Source: Suillus spraguei
Lineage: Eukaryota > Basidiomycota > Agaricomycetes > Boletales > Suillaceae
NCBI GenBank assembly: GCA_016800925.1
Contig: JABCPU010000024.1
Location: forward strand, 248,001-312,000
DNA length: 64,000 bases
Direction of reading: 5' to 3'
Made by a program: the position numbers and the translations under genes
Shown here: positions 41,237-53,754 of the stretch, in pieces
Position numbering within the stretch: position 1 is the first letter of the stretch
How the letters are laid out: each line of letters begins with the position of its first letter
Notes under the pieces: model-generated
The model's input: the letters and a program-made list of their open reading frames with translations, nothing else
Told to the model about the DNA's origin: nothing
Database searches by the model: none

Positions 41237-44200
41237 ATGACTATTCCTGCAACCAGCTGTCAGATATCGAAGAAACATGTCTTGCTGTCGGAGATCTTGG
41301 CAGTGACCTCAGTCATGCGCAAGAATTCACGGTGGGCATCAGGAGCTCATACACTCACAGCAAGAGACTCCGCACTAGCAAGGGACCTCGGCCTGCGTAG
41401 GTCAACACCTACTACGGACATTCAAAAGAATGGGAGGCTTTCTCAGGAAGCAGACTTGATGGGTGGCTTCCAGCAATTGAAACGTACGATCTGGGACGTC
41501 GATGGTAGGTGTTTGTTCACTGCACATGTATACCTATCTTCAATCACTTCAAACAGATATTGAGGCGCTACCTCTACCTGGGCTTATTGGTCCCTTCTTT
41601 GCCCTAATTCGCTCACCTCTGTCTAATGGACCTATAACGTCTGCTGCACTCTCCGCCCTCCACAGCTTTTTTGTCTGCAACCTCATATCTGAAACCTCGC
41701 TATCCTTAGAGCCTGCGCTCATCGAGCTCAGTAGCACGGTTTCACACTGCAAGTTCGAAGCCAGTGATTCTTCAGGAGACGAGGTTGTTCTATTGAAGAT
41801 CATGACCGTGATACATGATTGCATTGTCACAAGTAGTGTGGGTGCATTCCTCGGAGACGTCGAAATTTGCGAAATGTTGGAGACTGTCTTGACGACAGCA
41901 TGTCAAATGAGGCTGAGCGGTACGTTACAGCTCTGTTCATCCTGGTGTTTGCTTACGCTACGCATCTCAGAAATTCTACGGCGATCTGCCGAGTCTACCA
42001 TGATTTCTATCGTCAGGACCATTTTTAGGCGTCTGCATGCTCTTAATCCTACTGCTGAAGAAGCTAGACTCCTGAATGAGGAGGAGCCTCAGCATGGGGA
42101 AATCAGCGTGTCTGTGTCTACCAATGCCACGGATGCCGGTGATTCTTCTTTGCAGGCGTCAGAAGCAGTAACCTCGTCCACACAGCAGAATGCAGTTTCA
42201 TTAGAGGATCCTGAACATTCTGCAGCACCTGAAGTCGAGGCCGTATCCCACGCACTTTTACCTCCACGACCGTGTAAGTCTCCAAATCTAGTTTTCTGCT
42301 TCTGTAAACTCAACGCAACCTAGATGGTCTACCAGCTCTTCTGGAACTTCTCCGTGTGCTTGTCAACATTTTGGATCCCAATGATCAGGTTCACACCGAC
42401 TCAACGCGCCTGACTGCGCTTGGAATTCTCAATGCGGCTGTCGAGACGTCTGGAGCAGTTATGGGCGACTATCCTTCTTTATCAGCCCTTATTCTTGATC
42501 CTGGATGCAAATATCTTTTCCAGCTCGCACGTTCCGATAATTCTTCTGTTCTACAGGCTGCTTTACGGACTATCACGACAGTATTCCAGACCATGCGAAA
42601 ACACCTTAAACTTCAACAAGAGCTTTACCTCGCGTTCAGCATTGATAGACTGGCAGCTCCCCCACAATTGAAACCAATAAGCTCCAAGAAGAATAACCCT
42701 ACGTCTCCACGTCCCGGTACCCCTGCAACTGGAACTCCCATCCTAGGACCAGTTGATACTGAGCTTGAGCTTGATAAGGGGAGTCCAGTTCCGTCGCGAC
42801 CCCCTGTTCAGCCAGCCCGAGGAGATACCCGCGACTTGATGCTGGAAACCCTCAGTCAGATCTGCCGGCATCCCAGCTCTATGGTCGACCTCTACGTCAA
42901 CTATGACTGCGACATAAACTGCGAAAATCTATTTGAACGATTGATCGAGTTTCTCACAAAGGTCGGTTGTTAGACAAACGTGCGCGCTCGTTATTGAGGT
43001 TCTTGACGATGTAGGGTGTATACCCATGGCAGTATTCTTCGGCGTCGGACGCACAACAAGTACATTCCCAGTACATATGTTTGGATCTGTTGCTTGCGTT
43101 TGTGAATGACATGACAGCGCGAGCTGAGGGTGTTTGTATATTCGCTGTTACGCTTTGGTCAATGTTCTGATGTGCTTTCAACTTTCAGCGAAGTGAACCA
43201 TGGCCTTCCGTAAGTACTCGTTGCCTCCATCCTCAACTACGCAGGACATAACGCAACGCAGGATTTTATTTTACCAGATTCATTAATGCAAGACAAATCT
43301 AGGAAAAAGCTTGTTCTTACCGGAGCAGCGCGGTTCAACTCTAAACCAAAGATTGGCGTTGCGTTTCTTGAAGAGAACAAGCTCATATACTCCGACCTCT
43401 CCCCAGAGGTATCACGAACGCGCAGTCTTGCTATCTTCTTGAAGAGCTGTACGCGTTTGGACAAGCGACTGCTAGGAGATTATATCTCAAAGCCGGATAA
43501 TTTGGAACTCTTGAAAGAGTTTCTTGGGTTGTTCGACTTCAAAGATGTATGGCGGTTTGCATCTATGATGTTCGTCGTACTAACGAGCAATTGCGATGGG
43601 TAGAAACCAATTGCAGATGCCATGCGGGAGATGTTGGAGACTTTCCGACTTCCTGGAGAATCTCAACAGATTGCTCGGATTACAGAAACTTTCGCCTCGA
43701 TCTATTTTGCATCTGGTCCAGGTAGAGTAGAGTCCTAAACTCGAGAGTATACAACTGTTTGTTCATCGAATTACAGCGGAAGTCAAGACAGAAGATGCGG
43801 TCTACGTGTTAGCGTATTCTGTGATCATGCTCAACACTGATCTTCACAACCCGCAAATACGAGTCAGGCCTTTGAACTTCTTATGCGCTTTCTTTATCTC
43901 ACAAAGCAACAGAAACGCATGACGATAGAGGATTATCAGCGCAACCTGAGAGGCGTTAATGGTGGCACTAACTTCTCACCCGAGTACTTGGTAGGTGGCA
44001 TTCTGTTGTTGAAGATCTGTGTAGCTCACTCCCAGTAGCAAAGCATTTATGATTCCATACGCAAACGTGAAATTGTTATGCCTGAAGAACATACTGGCCA
44101 ACTCGGCTTCGAGTACGCTTGGAAAGAACTGCTCACCCGTTCACGGCAATCGGGTAAGTTGGTCATGCAAAAATTGTTGTTGTAGACGTGACTGGATCCC

Positions 44201-46792
44201 TCATAGGCCCGTTCTTGATGCGCAATTCAGCCTTGTTTGATCTTGACATGTTCAAGACCATTTGGAAACCATTAATATCTGCCATCGCTTATGCATTCAT
44301 CAGTTTTGACGATGACTATGTTATTCAACGGGCCATTTCTGGTTTCCGTCAATGCGCCACGTTGGCAGGTCATTTTCATCTCCCAGATGTTTTCGATTTT
44401 GTGGTCGTTTCGCTCTCTCAAGCGACAAGTTTATTATCCGAGAGTCTGCCGACCCAAGTTCCTAATTATCCTGTAGTCGAAGTGGAGGGACAGTCAGTCA
44501 CAGTCTCATCGTTATCGGTCAAGTTTGGTACGAACTTCAAAGGCCAGCTAGCAGCCGTCGTGCTTTTCAATATCGTGAATGGAAACGGAAATGCCCTGCG
44601 TGAGGGCTGGACGCAAGTAAGTTGACGTGACAGGCAAGTGTTTTCTTGGCTAAATATGAGATCCAGATCTTTGAAATGTTCCAAAACCTGTTTATGCATT
44701 CATTACTCCCCACACGTATGCTTCAAATGGAGGACTTTTTAGGTGGTGTCACAATGATCCCCCTTCGCGGGGGCCAGCACTCACGACCAGCGCCACGTGG
44801 TGATGGGGGGTTGTTGTCGGCGCTATCCTCATACCTCATGACACCATACGGTGCCGGCTCCGAGAACCTCGTTCCTGAAGCTACAGACACAGAAGTAGAG
44901 AGCACCATGTGCACTATTGATTGCATAACATCATGCCGGTTGGATGAGCTTTATGCGCAGACTATGTGGGTCTCATTCAGCTGATGGGCTTTATTTTCTC
45001 AAAACTTTGTCACAGACAACTTGACTCGGAAGCACTCGTGGCTGCAATTCGAGCACTGGAAGCTCTTGCTCATGAGCGGACAATCACGAAGTGGAAGCAA
45101 GAGTCGGATGAGCTGTCCGCCACATTTAATACATCATCTGCAGGAGATGGCACATTTACTTTGCCTTATGATCCTGCCTCCGTTTTTCTTCTCGAGACCA
45201 TGGTCAGCATAACCTGTCAAACCTCGCGGTACATTGAGGACTTGTGGTACGTATCTTTATCTTCATCGAAGATCACTTCTAATTCCTACTTAGGCCGATT
45301 CTATTTGAGCATTTGTCGGCATTGTTGTCGGCATCAACACACTATAGCGTCCTGCTTATCGAGCGTGCAGTCGTTGCATTGCTTCGGTTATGTCTTATTC
45401 TCGCTCAAAAGGCAAGTCACTTGCCTCCGCATTCTGTATAAATGAGTAACCCGCGTAGAAAATACTTCGAGATCAAGTCTACGTGTCACTCGATTTGATT
45501 GCTGGGCTCCCCCCCATAGTAGCCAATTCTGTTGCGGAACAAATTGTTGCAGGCGTGACTTTGATTCTTCAAAACCGTGATATTGTCAGGTACGATCAAT
45601 ATCATCTATACCTACGTATCTATTGCTCATCACCAATGCCAACAGTTCGCAGACCGAGTGGAACCTTGTCTTCGCAGCTCTTCGGTCAACAACTTCCCAT
45701 CCCGAGGCTGCTCGTTCGACATTCGACTTGGTTCTAAGTTTTGTCACAGATGGACAGTCGCAGTGGGTAACACCAGATAATTTCACTGGTCTGATCACAA
45801 TCTTGGATGAATTTGCAAACTCCGCTGGTCAGTCAATCGCGGTTCCCCAAAGGGGACGGCGAGTGCCTTCGCAGCCACCACCCAAGTAAGCAGTTTTTTG
45901 TCAATCATGATCTCCCTACTGATATTTACCCAGCACACCCCCTATCGAACGCGGGAGGCGAGCGATTGATATCCTTTATGATATGAAAAGGTTCATTGCA
46001 CCCTTCGCCGAGTCTGCTAGTCTGGAACCGGGTAAAGGTACGTAGGCATTCACAATCACAAATCATTCTTGACAGTGGCCGTGCAATACAGTCTGGCACC
46101 AATACTGCCTGCCTTTGGCAGTGTCGTTAGGCAAGCAGTCGACGAGTCCCTCACGACTTGTCCGGCACACTGCTATCAATCAACTTCAACGTCTGTTGCT
46201 TGGTCCTCGATTTGTGTATGACGAAAACGATCATGGTCAAGTCGAGGAGATCTTCAACAGTGTCATCTTCCCCCTTGTTGACGAGCTCCTGAAACCCCAA
46301 GTACAGCAATTCGACCCACAGGGCATATCAGAGACTAGGTTACGAGCCTCGGCCTTACTTTGTAAGGCATTCATGCACTTCGAAGTCCGGGAGAATCGCG
46401 CAAAGTTAGACATCAGAATCTTGTGGATCGAGATTTTGGATCTGCTAGACAGGCTAATCAATACCGGGAAGACCGAGCAGCTGGTGGGTCTTCCATCGAT
46501 ATCTCACGTGACGTCTGGTTCTAAATGATCCTAGTACGAGGCCGTGTCGGAATCTCTCAAGAACGTGGTTCTTGTGATGAATGCAGCAAATATTCTTGTT
46601 CCACCTTCCCAGGAAGATCAACGTGACGAACACCAGCGTACCTTATGGACAGCCACGCAAGCTAGGCTAGAACGTTTTCTTCCAGGATTTCTGACGGAAG
46701 TGATACCAACTCCGCAGTTACAGTTGCCACCGTCAACGCCCGTCCCAAGTTCAACCTCTGCAGTGCCTGTTACAACACCTTCTACAACATAG
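41237..46792 (+). CDS. Arf guanine-nucleotide exchange factor, GEA/GBF1 type (Sec7 domain)
   Basis: Activates Arf1-type GTPases at the early Golgi to drive COPI coat assembly. The protein begins near MTIPATSCQISKKHVLLSEI with the N-terminal DCB block VMRKNSRWAS, EADLMGGFQQLKRT and the HUS region. The Sec7 domain is at about 43200-44000: SRKKLVLTGAARFNSKPKIG, then the catalytic glutamate loop FRLPGESQQIARITETFA and VIMLNTDLHNPQIR. HDS domains follow (IQRAISGFRQCATLAGHF). The stop is at 46790, after a Pro/Thr-rich tail. About 20 short introns are visible, and the estimated length of 1,450-1,500 residues fits the family. No frameshift was noted. The start codon is the least certain part. Its 5' end was copied to 5756-5945. 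Its 3' end faces the cytochrome b561 gene 82 bp away. Confidence 0.9.
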
Positions 46793-46874
46793 GGTACACC
46801 TACATACACGAGTTTGTGCTACTAGATAGATTTAATATAAGACAAAGAAATTGGTCCAGAACATCAGAAGAATT

Positions 46875-47963
46875 TCATTTTGGATATTCTGCGATGTTGG
46901 ACGTCAAACACACACATGCCTTATGCGGTAAATTTACTAACCTGACACGCGCGTAGATAGCTAGAATTGCGACTATCGGCGCAACAGTATAACCGACAAA
47001 CCGCACCACAGCGTGGCTATGGGAGGTCACCCAAGCGGACCACGCGCCTCCAAGGTGAGCAGTAATCAGAAGAAGGGGGAATAAAACATAGCCAGACAGC
47101 CTGCGAAATGTGTTAGGAATCTTCGCTAGTATCCCCCTGATACCCACGCTACCTGTGGTATTTCCATAGTATCTTAGCCTTCGTACCGCCCCCAAACGCT
47201 GCACCTCCATACCACACACTGCCGCCGCCAAGGATCACTTGTCCCAGAAGCCACCCGACGGAAAGAAATCCGAAAATCTGTGACAAGATGGTCAGAGAAT
47301 TGAGAAATAAAATAGAGAAACAAGCCTACCCCATGCCATGTCGCGAAATGTCCATATCCTAGCTCGACTTTATGGATCTCGACTGCTAGGATACCCAAGG
47401 CGATGCATGGGAAGCCGAAGACAAGCATTGCTTTCTGGTGCCGTTGTAGACCAGCTGCTTTAGTTTTGGGGTGCGCAGTTGGTTGGAGTGTCAGGATTCC
47501 TGTGGACAAGTACTGAGATGAGCTTATGACTTTGTGCCAACGGTCGAATACGCACCATAAGTGAAACAGCCGATACCTAAGCTCATGAGAAGCGGGTGGG
47601 CGGGGAACCACCCCATCGATGTAGGGTTGTTAGTGAGCACGGTGAACCAAGTGATGCATACGAAACTCTTCAAGTTGAGTCAGTCAGGGGTCAACGAGAG
47701 GTTATTCGCCTCACCAGTATGGAACCCTGTATGACGCAATAAATGAGTGACGACAACAGCGCACAAGGACATGCACGTACGAGTGCGCTATATGCAGCGA
47801 TTTTATCCCCCCGGCGTTCCTCATATTTGTTGATGCTGTCAGAGCCCATGGTTGGTGCTGGAAAAGGCAGATGCTCCACCGAGGGTTCCGGATGACCGCT
47901 GACATCTAGTAGTTTGTACTGTTCTTCAGATTCCATCTGTTCGCCGGAAGTGTGCTCTGGCAT
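46875..47963 (-). CDS. Cytochrome b561 domain membrane protein
   Basis: Probable trans-membrane electron carrier (ascorbate-dependent ferric reductase type) with two heme b groups held by four His. The protein starts MPEHTSGEQMESEEQY with a soluble N-terminal segment, then a membrane segment VCITWFTVLTNNP-like, and the b561 core: FPAHPLLMSLGIGCF, LQRHQKAM, GYGHFATWHG and KYHRLSGYVLFPLLL. Each of these carries a His at the expected place. The last membrane segment is near GYTVAPIVAILAIY, and the stop is at 46875. Introns interrupt it near 47110, 47285-47330, 47500-47560 and 47650-47710. It lacks a DOMON domain, so it is like CYB561D1/D2. It converges with GEA/GBF1, with only 82 bp between stops. 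Confidence 0.82.
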
Positions 47964-48846
47964 GATGGAGGATGAGACGTGCAGTTTCTATGTATGCATG
48001 CTTTAGAGTCTAGATATTTAAAAGCGTGGCGCGGCTATCTAGGCGCTGCCGGACTCGTCGGATGTCTGGTAGTGCCACGTACTAAATGCAGTTGGCACCA
48101 ATCGCACTGCGGCACGCCTAAAGACCAATTCATTACCAAATCCCCGACTCTCAGGAGGGCTCTGTCGGCCTACTGTCGAACACCGACGTATTCCCATCCA
48201 TGCGCTGTCCAAGTTTTCTTCCGGTCTCCTTAAGCGTACATGGTCAGTACGGCATCTGTCGGGGTGCGCTGGTTGCAAAGTCGCTTGCAATCGTCTATGT
48301 GTGCGCTCATCGCAATTTACTTCCTGTTTCTTTACCGATCCGTGAACAAATGAAATTGTCATAGTTAACTTTGTATTGGTAACAAGCATAACAACAACGT
48401 AAATGTGGCAGTACTCTGAAGGAAAGAAGTAAGCCGTCCTACCCTCTATGCACATATTGTAGACGCGAAATGGTCTACGAATAAATAATGTGATGGAAGC
48501 TAACAGAGGATCCATCATCGTCGAGACAGGCCCACTGACAAAAGTGGAACACCCTTAGGTGAGTACACGATGCTACAACGTATCGCTCCTTTGTTCACAA
48601 ACCAGTGGGCACATCGTTCAAGTGCAATGTCCCTCAACTCAAACTCAACAGTTGAATTCCCGATCATGCGGGAGATCGGCATTAGCGATGGACGGTCATG
48701 AAAATATAGTATTAGTGAACTGACAAGGGAAAGCGAAGCTCATGTCAGAACCGGCGCCATCGAGTCTGACCGCCTCCTTGGTGCCTCCTGCAGATACTCG
48801 TCTCCTAAGATAAGAATCTGTTCGCTGGACCAGAGGGAGGCTAGTA

Positions 48847-48907
48847 GAGCGGGAAAGTAGCGGTTTCGAGCCTGCGAAACAGAGGGCTACCGCTACCCCA
48901 ACCGCTC
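48847..48907. other. Nested perfect hairpins (candidate structured RNA or tRNA-like relic)
   Basis: Three stems lie inside each other: GAGCGG/CCGCTC (48847-48852 with 48902-48907), GTAGCGGT/ACCGCTAC (48857-48864 with 48889-48896) and GTTTCG/CGAAAC (48863-48868 with 48875-48880). All are perfect, though the last two overlap by two bases. A B-box-like GGCTCGAAACC lies on the minus strand, but no full tRNA cloverleaf could be folded. Confidence 0.5.
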
Positions 48908-49101
48908 CTACCTTTCGTTCCGTTTAGGATTACTACTACTGAGCCTATATGAACAATGGTCTGTGCAACACTGCAACTGCAACCACTCGAGGGCCAGTCA
49001 GACGCATCAGTACTCATGATCCACTGTAAGGGTAGTGTACGGGTGAGCAGACAAAGGGCTGCAGATGGGTCAGAAGCTTTATCGCAAGGTCAGCCTTTAT
49101 C

Positions 49102-49175
49102 CGACCACGGGGCCTGCATGAGGTCTCCTACTATATACCTACATACTAGGAGACATAATGGAGGCCTCGTGGTCG
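49102..49175. repeat. 74-bp imperfect palindrome
   Basis: Outer arms CGACCACGGGGCCT (49102-49115) and AGGCCTCGTGGTCG (49162-49175) pair with one mismatch. Inner arms GTCTCCTA (49123-49130) and TAGGAGAC (49147-49154) pair perfectly. It could be a cruciform-forming relic of a small transposon. Confidence 0.65.
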
Positions 49176-50089
49176 ATCCCTCTATAGTTCCCACAGCCAG
49201 CTACGGACTCATGAATTCACTGATGTAATGAAACCGTTTTGGCGACACCGGAATTATCCATGCTACTAGCTGGATGACGCATGGCTTGATTTGCGTGTCA
49301 GCGAGGATTATGCTATTGAAGGTGCGATTCAAATCAGGTTTATCCTGTCAACTTGTCCTGCTTCGCCATCAATCCCCAGAGCTTTTCAAATCTGTACTCC
49401 TCGGTGCGCTAGTCATCTCGATGGGTCAGTCTGTCAAGACAGCCAGACAGTGACAGGTATCCAGCTCGCCATCCATTCCACCTTTTGTTCGAAGAAGGAC
49501 GGAATCTTCGGGTACGTGTATCGTCTCCAAGTGAGATCCTTAAGTTAACTTAAATGTGCTCTGCTGTTGCATCTTACCAGAATCAGCCAACCCTTTGCCC
49601 ACAATTGTTGGCATTCGACCAAAAGTGTACTAGCCTTCGTTGGCGCATTTAGCCTATCGTCCAGCAAACTTCGGGACAACTCACAAAAACGAGGCAAGCT
49701 GATACAGCTACCGACGGATATCACTTTCCCGATATTGAACCATCCTGATGGTCTACGTAACCTATTGCAGGGGCCTGCCTATGATGTCCGTCTACTGCAA
49801 AACTCCACACATGGTTTCCTCACGGAACATTGCAGAAAAATAGGTTGTGTCGTATGTCCACAGTGATTTCATCACTGGTAGAGACGGCTGCGCTGCCATT
49901 GAGGTATCCTATTCTCTTTGACAGGCAACGAGTATAACATTGATTAATTCCCCAGACTTAAAGGCAGTCAGGAGGGCATCGCTGACCACTTGAACTGGCA
50001 GAAATATTTTCGACTGGGACAACCGGGAGGCATAAGTCTCCCTACTTTTTCCTGTGACAGAGGCAATGTTTACCAATCTGTATTACAAC

Positions 50090-50113
50090 TTTTTTTTTTT
50101 TTTAAAAAAAAAA
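50090..50113. repeat. Poly-T/poly-A tract
   Basis: A run of about 14 T followed directly by about 10 A, self-complementary. It could be the poly-A junction of a retroposed sequence or a slippage tract. Confidence 0.7.
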
Positions 50114-51141
50114 CAATTTTGTGTCTTTGAGATGCTATTACAATTCTTGATTGGTTTGTCAAATAAGGGTGATGCCTTCACACAAACCATGATAAATAAC
50201 ATGATTCTAGGACGAGCACAGTTTTTACGAGGTAAAACATGGGTCGAGGGTCAAGTACTAGATCGTGATATGGCAGCATTCGACGCGTATTGTGACTTGT
50301 CACTGCTACAGGAACTTTGATCTCCAAATGTGTATAGTTGGCCCAATCGCATCTGGACTCATGTATTCATGCACCTACTTATCCGGTGCCGACATTTTTT
50401 ATCCATGTTCCGGCATACTGAACCAATGTCAATGAGGATGACTTTATCACCTGTCACAACACCTTCTACGTCAATCCCGCTTATGGGGTATGCGAGAGTT
50501 TCAATGCTAGTGTGTTTTGAGAGATCATAGATGGGTACCGAAATGACAGTACTCGGATGGATGAAGCGAATGAAAAATATCATCTTATTCGGAAATAGTA
50601 GTCCGCGACAACCCGAATTGCCTCGTCGTCCTGCAGCGTGAAAAGCAAAACCGCAAAGGAAATCTATGTCGAGAATCAAAAGATGTCAAGTATGGAATAT
50701 TGGGTGTACTACTATGTACAACAGTGATCACAGGAACGGAAGTCGTCGGAGTCCGGGACTCCGTACGCGGCAAGCATTAGGACGGCGCGACAAACTGCTG
50801 CATCTAGCCTAGTCCGAGTTATTAATCGAGATCAGCTGCTCCGAGTCACAGCTCTGAGCTAGAAGGGTGACCAACCAATTCAAGCTGTGTCACTCATGAA
50901 GAACTGAAAAACTTCGATCGAGTTACAACACAATATTATTCCATTATTGACCACAGTATTAGTGAGTACGTATAGCAAACAGGCAAGATGTAACGAATAT
51001 GGACAGTGACATGACGGGGGTGGACGCAGTGTGTAAAGAACATGGATACGACTACAGAGTGCAGCAGAGAAGAACAACAAGATCACAACAAAGCAACTTA
51101 TCAAATAAATGCACAACACTGACTGTTGTTCATGAAATGGT

Positions 51142-52922
51142 CTAACGGCCTTCGAGCGCTGGCCAGGAGCCCTCAGCTTTCCACTTGTCTACTACTTCGC
51201 GGAGTGCGTCGTGCGTGAACTGTGGACGTACGAGCTTGTATCCAATGACTTTCTTGATTTTGCTATTATTGTAGGAAAGTTTGCGTCGTGATAGGGCCCA
51301 GTGGTCCATGTAGGCATCAAGTGGGGTTTGTACAATCGGAGGATTGGACGTCTGAAGCATTTCAGTCCAGGTACCAACATGGTGCTCGTTGATTTCTTCG
51401 ACGACGTCATCGAGCTTAAGCTTCAAGATGTCAACAAAGCTTTTTGGTGATATGGTGTAACACAAGCGCACCTTTGCCAAGGTATTTTCAAAGAACGAGT
51501 AAAATTCAAAGGTCGTGCCGAAGAATTCTGTAATCATTGACCCGCCCTTAGCCATAGTCATCTCTGAGTCGTCAACCTGTGTAAAACATGAGATGATAAC
51601 TCCCAAAGTGAGACCTCGCGCACCAAGTTAAAGATGGGCGCTATCGGTTGTGCATCAGGTATGCATGTGCCCTCGATATCCTTAATTTTGGATTTGTCAT
51701 TATGGAAATAGATTTTCTCTCCTGCAGTTAAATTTGCTTGTTGACGGCCAAGTGAGGCCATCCACTTTGCACATGCCCATAGACCGCCTGAAACATCATC
51801 TATGTGAACTGTATTAACGCCGTCTTTTCCCGGGCCCCATCTGAAATGGGGATGAGGTGGATTTGAGCGGAGGAAAAGGTCTAGACCCACGGTGTTTTCA
51901 TTGGCTTATTCATGTAACCGTAGATGGATGCAACCGTGATCACTAATGGATCTATCAAGAACGTTAATCTCGTATCGTTGAAAAAAAAGAGGGAAATATA
52001 CACTTACAGAGTCCGAACTCGACGTAAGGTCCATATACAAATCCAATTCGCAAGACGACAAGTGGAAGACTGATAACAAGTCAGAAATAATACCCTGGGT
52101 AGGAATTCAGGAACTTACTCATCGATAGAAGCTAGCATTCGAAGTGTTTCATGCCACCAGACATCTAGTGGTCGCACAGGCTTGACGTCTTCCTTCTCGT
52201 CATGCGGACCCTTGTCTGATGTTTCATACACGGGTTGCTGCAGTCGTACGTAAGCATTGACTTTTCTACGGGCAGCCTCCAGACCGATGATGCGAGCGAC
52301 GGTGAAAGTCAATTTGATCGCAATCTAGAATAGCGATGAGAATATTGGTCTATTTTAAGAGCAGAAACAGGTCATACAACTTCACTGCGGTCATGATTGA
52401 TCTCACCGGTGAGATCGAAGACATACGAGTAGGGTGCCTTGCCCGACGGGGGATCGAAGGCAGATGCGACCGCAGCTTGAAAGAGATGATGAATAATGAA
52501 ATGGAACGTAATGTGAGGACATACAAGGAATGGTTAAATTGGCTTGCCGGTATTCAACATCGGGTTGAGCCAGGACTTTCGGGAACTCTGCGCCCAGATA
52601 ACTAGCAAATCATCGATCAAAATGAGAGATACACAAATGTCATGAAATTTACGCACGTTGTGGGCGGATAAACAGAAAATCTATCAACGATACGAAGGTG
52701 CTATAACCGGTGAGATGAGCTATCGATGAGAACCAGTCGGAGAGATCTGACGTACCGAAACAAGTCTCTCTCCCCCAGGTGGGACTAACAATGCTGCGAG
52801 TGCTCGTGAACATGTATTTAGACCACCTGCACGAGTGAATTTGAACTGTGAGCGTCTCAGTGGGATCATGGTCAATATCAATGTCAATTACCGAAGATGA
52901 TAGCGCTTGGCTTTTGAGACAT
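51142..52922 (-). CDS. Extended SDR, NAD-dependent epimerase/dehydratase-like
   Basis: NAD(P)-binding oxidoreductase of the extended short-chain family. Spliced from ATG at 52922 it reads MSQKPSAIIFGG, a glycine-rich nucleotide loop of slightly unusual form split by an intron after the G. It continues with NTCSRALAALLVPPGGERLV, AQPDVEYRQANLTIP and ARIIGLEAARRKV. The family-typical middle segment VVLRIGFVYGPY follows, where YxxxK-type catalytic residues are not clearly seen. The substrate-binding half has VNTVHIDDVSGGLWACAKW, and the stop is at 51142 after WKAEGSWPALEGR. Six or so short introns are present (near 51480, 51580, 51900, 52080, 52330 and 52620). Substrate unknown; similar fungal proteins are annotated only as NAD-dependent epimerases. 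Confidence 0.8.
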
Positions 52923-53754
52923 GTAGTGGGCACTGGGCACTGTTGATAATAGTAAGGAGGAGGAGCCGGGAGAGCGTGGCGTGAAGGGATTGGAGGGCTG
53001 ATTAGTTTCACTGACAGCGATTTCGAGATTAGAGTGATTTATACGGCAAAGTTTTATACTATGTTATTACTGTACCCGACCGCGTCGCGGAGGCAACCTC
53101 GAGAGAAAGAAGCTCCCTTCCTCTATTACATAATCTATAAACTTTCATCCGAAGAACCATAAATTTAAAAAAAGGAACCGCGCCCCGAAATATTTAGTCA
53201 TCCATCCATCGGATCCCCTGGGAGGTCTGCTCACCTGGCACCTGCTCACTGTCGCCAGTAAGTAGCTGTTAGCTCATGTATATGCACTGCAAAACTACCT
53301 ACTCACCGACATTTTCGCGGAAATATAACGTAAACCCCTGCATCTGGGTCTAGGCTTCACGTTCTTCACAAAAAAAACATATATAGTGATTACGCCACAC
53401 AAGTTTTGTCTCATATAATCAGGGTCACCAATTATACATTGAGTGACCATCATGGGACCCCACCAACTCGAATTAACTCCAGTTTAAGACATTGCCGCGA
53501 TGACTGACTCGGGCTCACACTAGCAATTCATTCCGAACAATTTTCGCGTCAAAATCATCTTATCTTAGTATGTGTATAATCAATGATTACGTATTCTTGT
53601 TGCCGCCGGAAAGTACTCACCTAATGGGTTACGAACTTGTAGATGCAAGTAATACCCTTGTGGTCAAACGTTTATTATCTATATCTACATTCTGTGCGGA
53701 ACGGATATAATTTCATAGTATCAACGCCATCGGTAAGTCCGCAAAGTACCGAGT
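52923..53754. other. Intergenic region between SDR and HIBADH genes
   Basis: Holds the SDR promoter on the left. AT-rich in part, with a short poly-A/T mix near 53160. No gene, LTR end or repeat recognised. Confidence 0.45.

Larger units (their letters stand above)
47964..51141. other. Gene-poor region with structured repeats
   Basis: No gene was recognised in 3.2 kb. Open frames are short and unrelated to known families (for example 48039-48518 minus, 49567-49866 plus and 50054-50320 plus, which follows a poly-T/poly-A tract at 50090-50113). It contains two strong hairpins, at 48847-48907 and 49102-49175. No LTR ends or long tandem repeats were seen. It may hold decayed transposon sequence. 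Confidence 0.4.

Noticed and set aside
43000..43190. Premature stop in the Sec7 protein after FLTK at 42970
   Set aside because: An intron from GTCGGT to ATGTAG is followed by GVYPWQYSSASDAQQ in frame, so the gene is intact.
48039..48518. 159-codon minus-strand frame
   Set aside because: No domain, signal or plausible splice partner, and it overlaps the cytochrome b561 promoter region; composition looks random.
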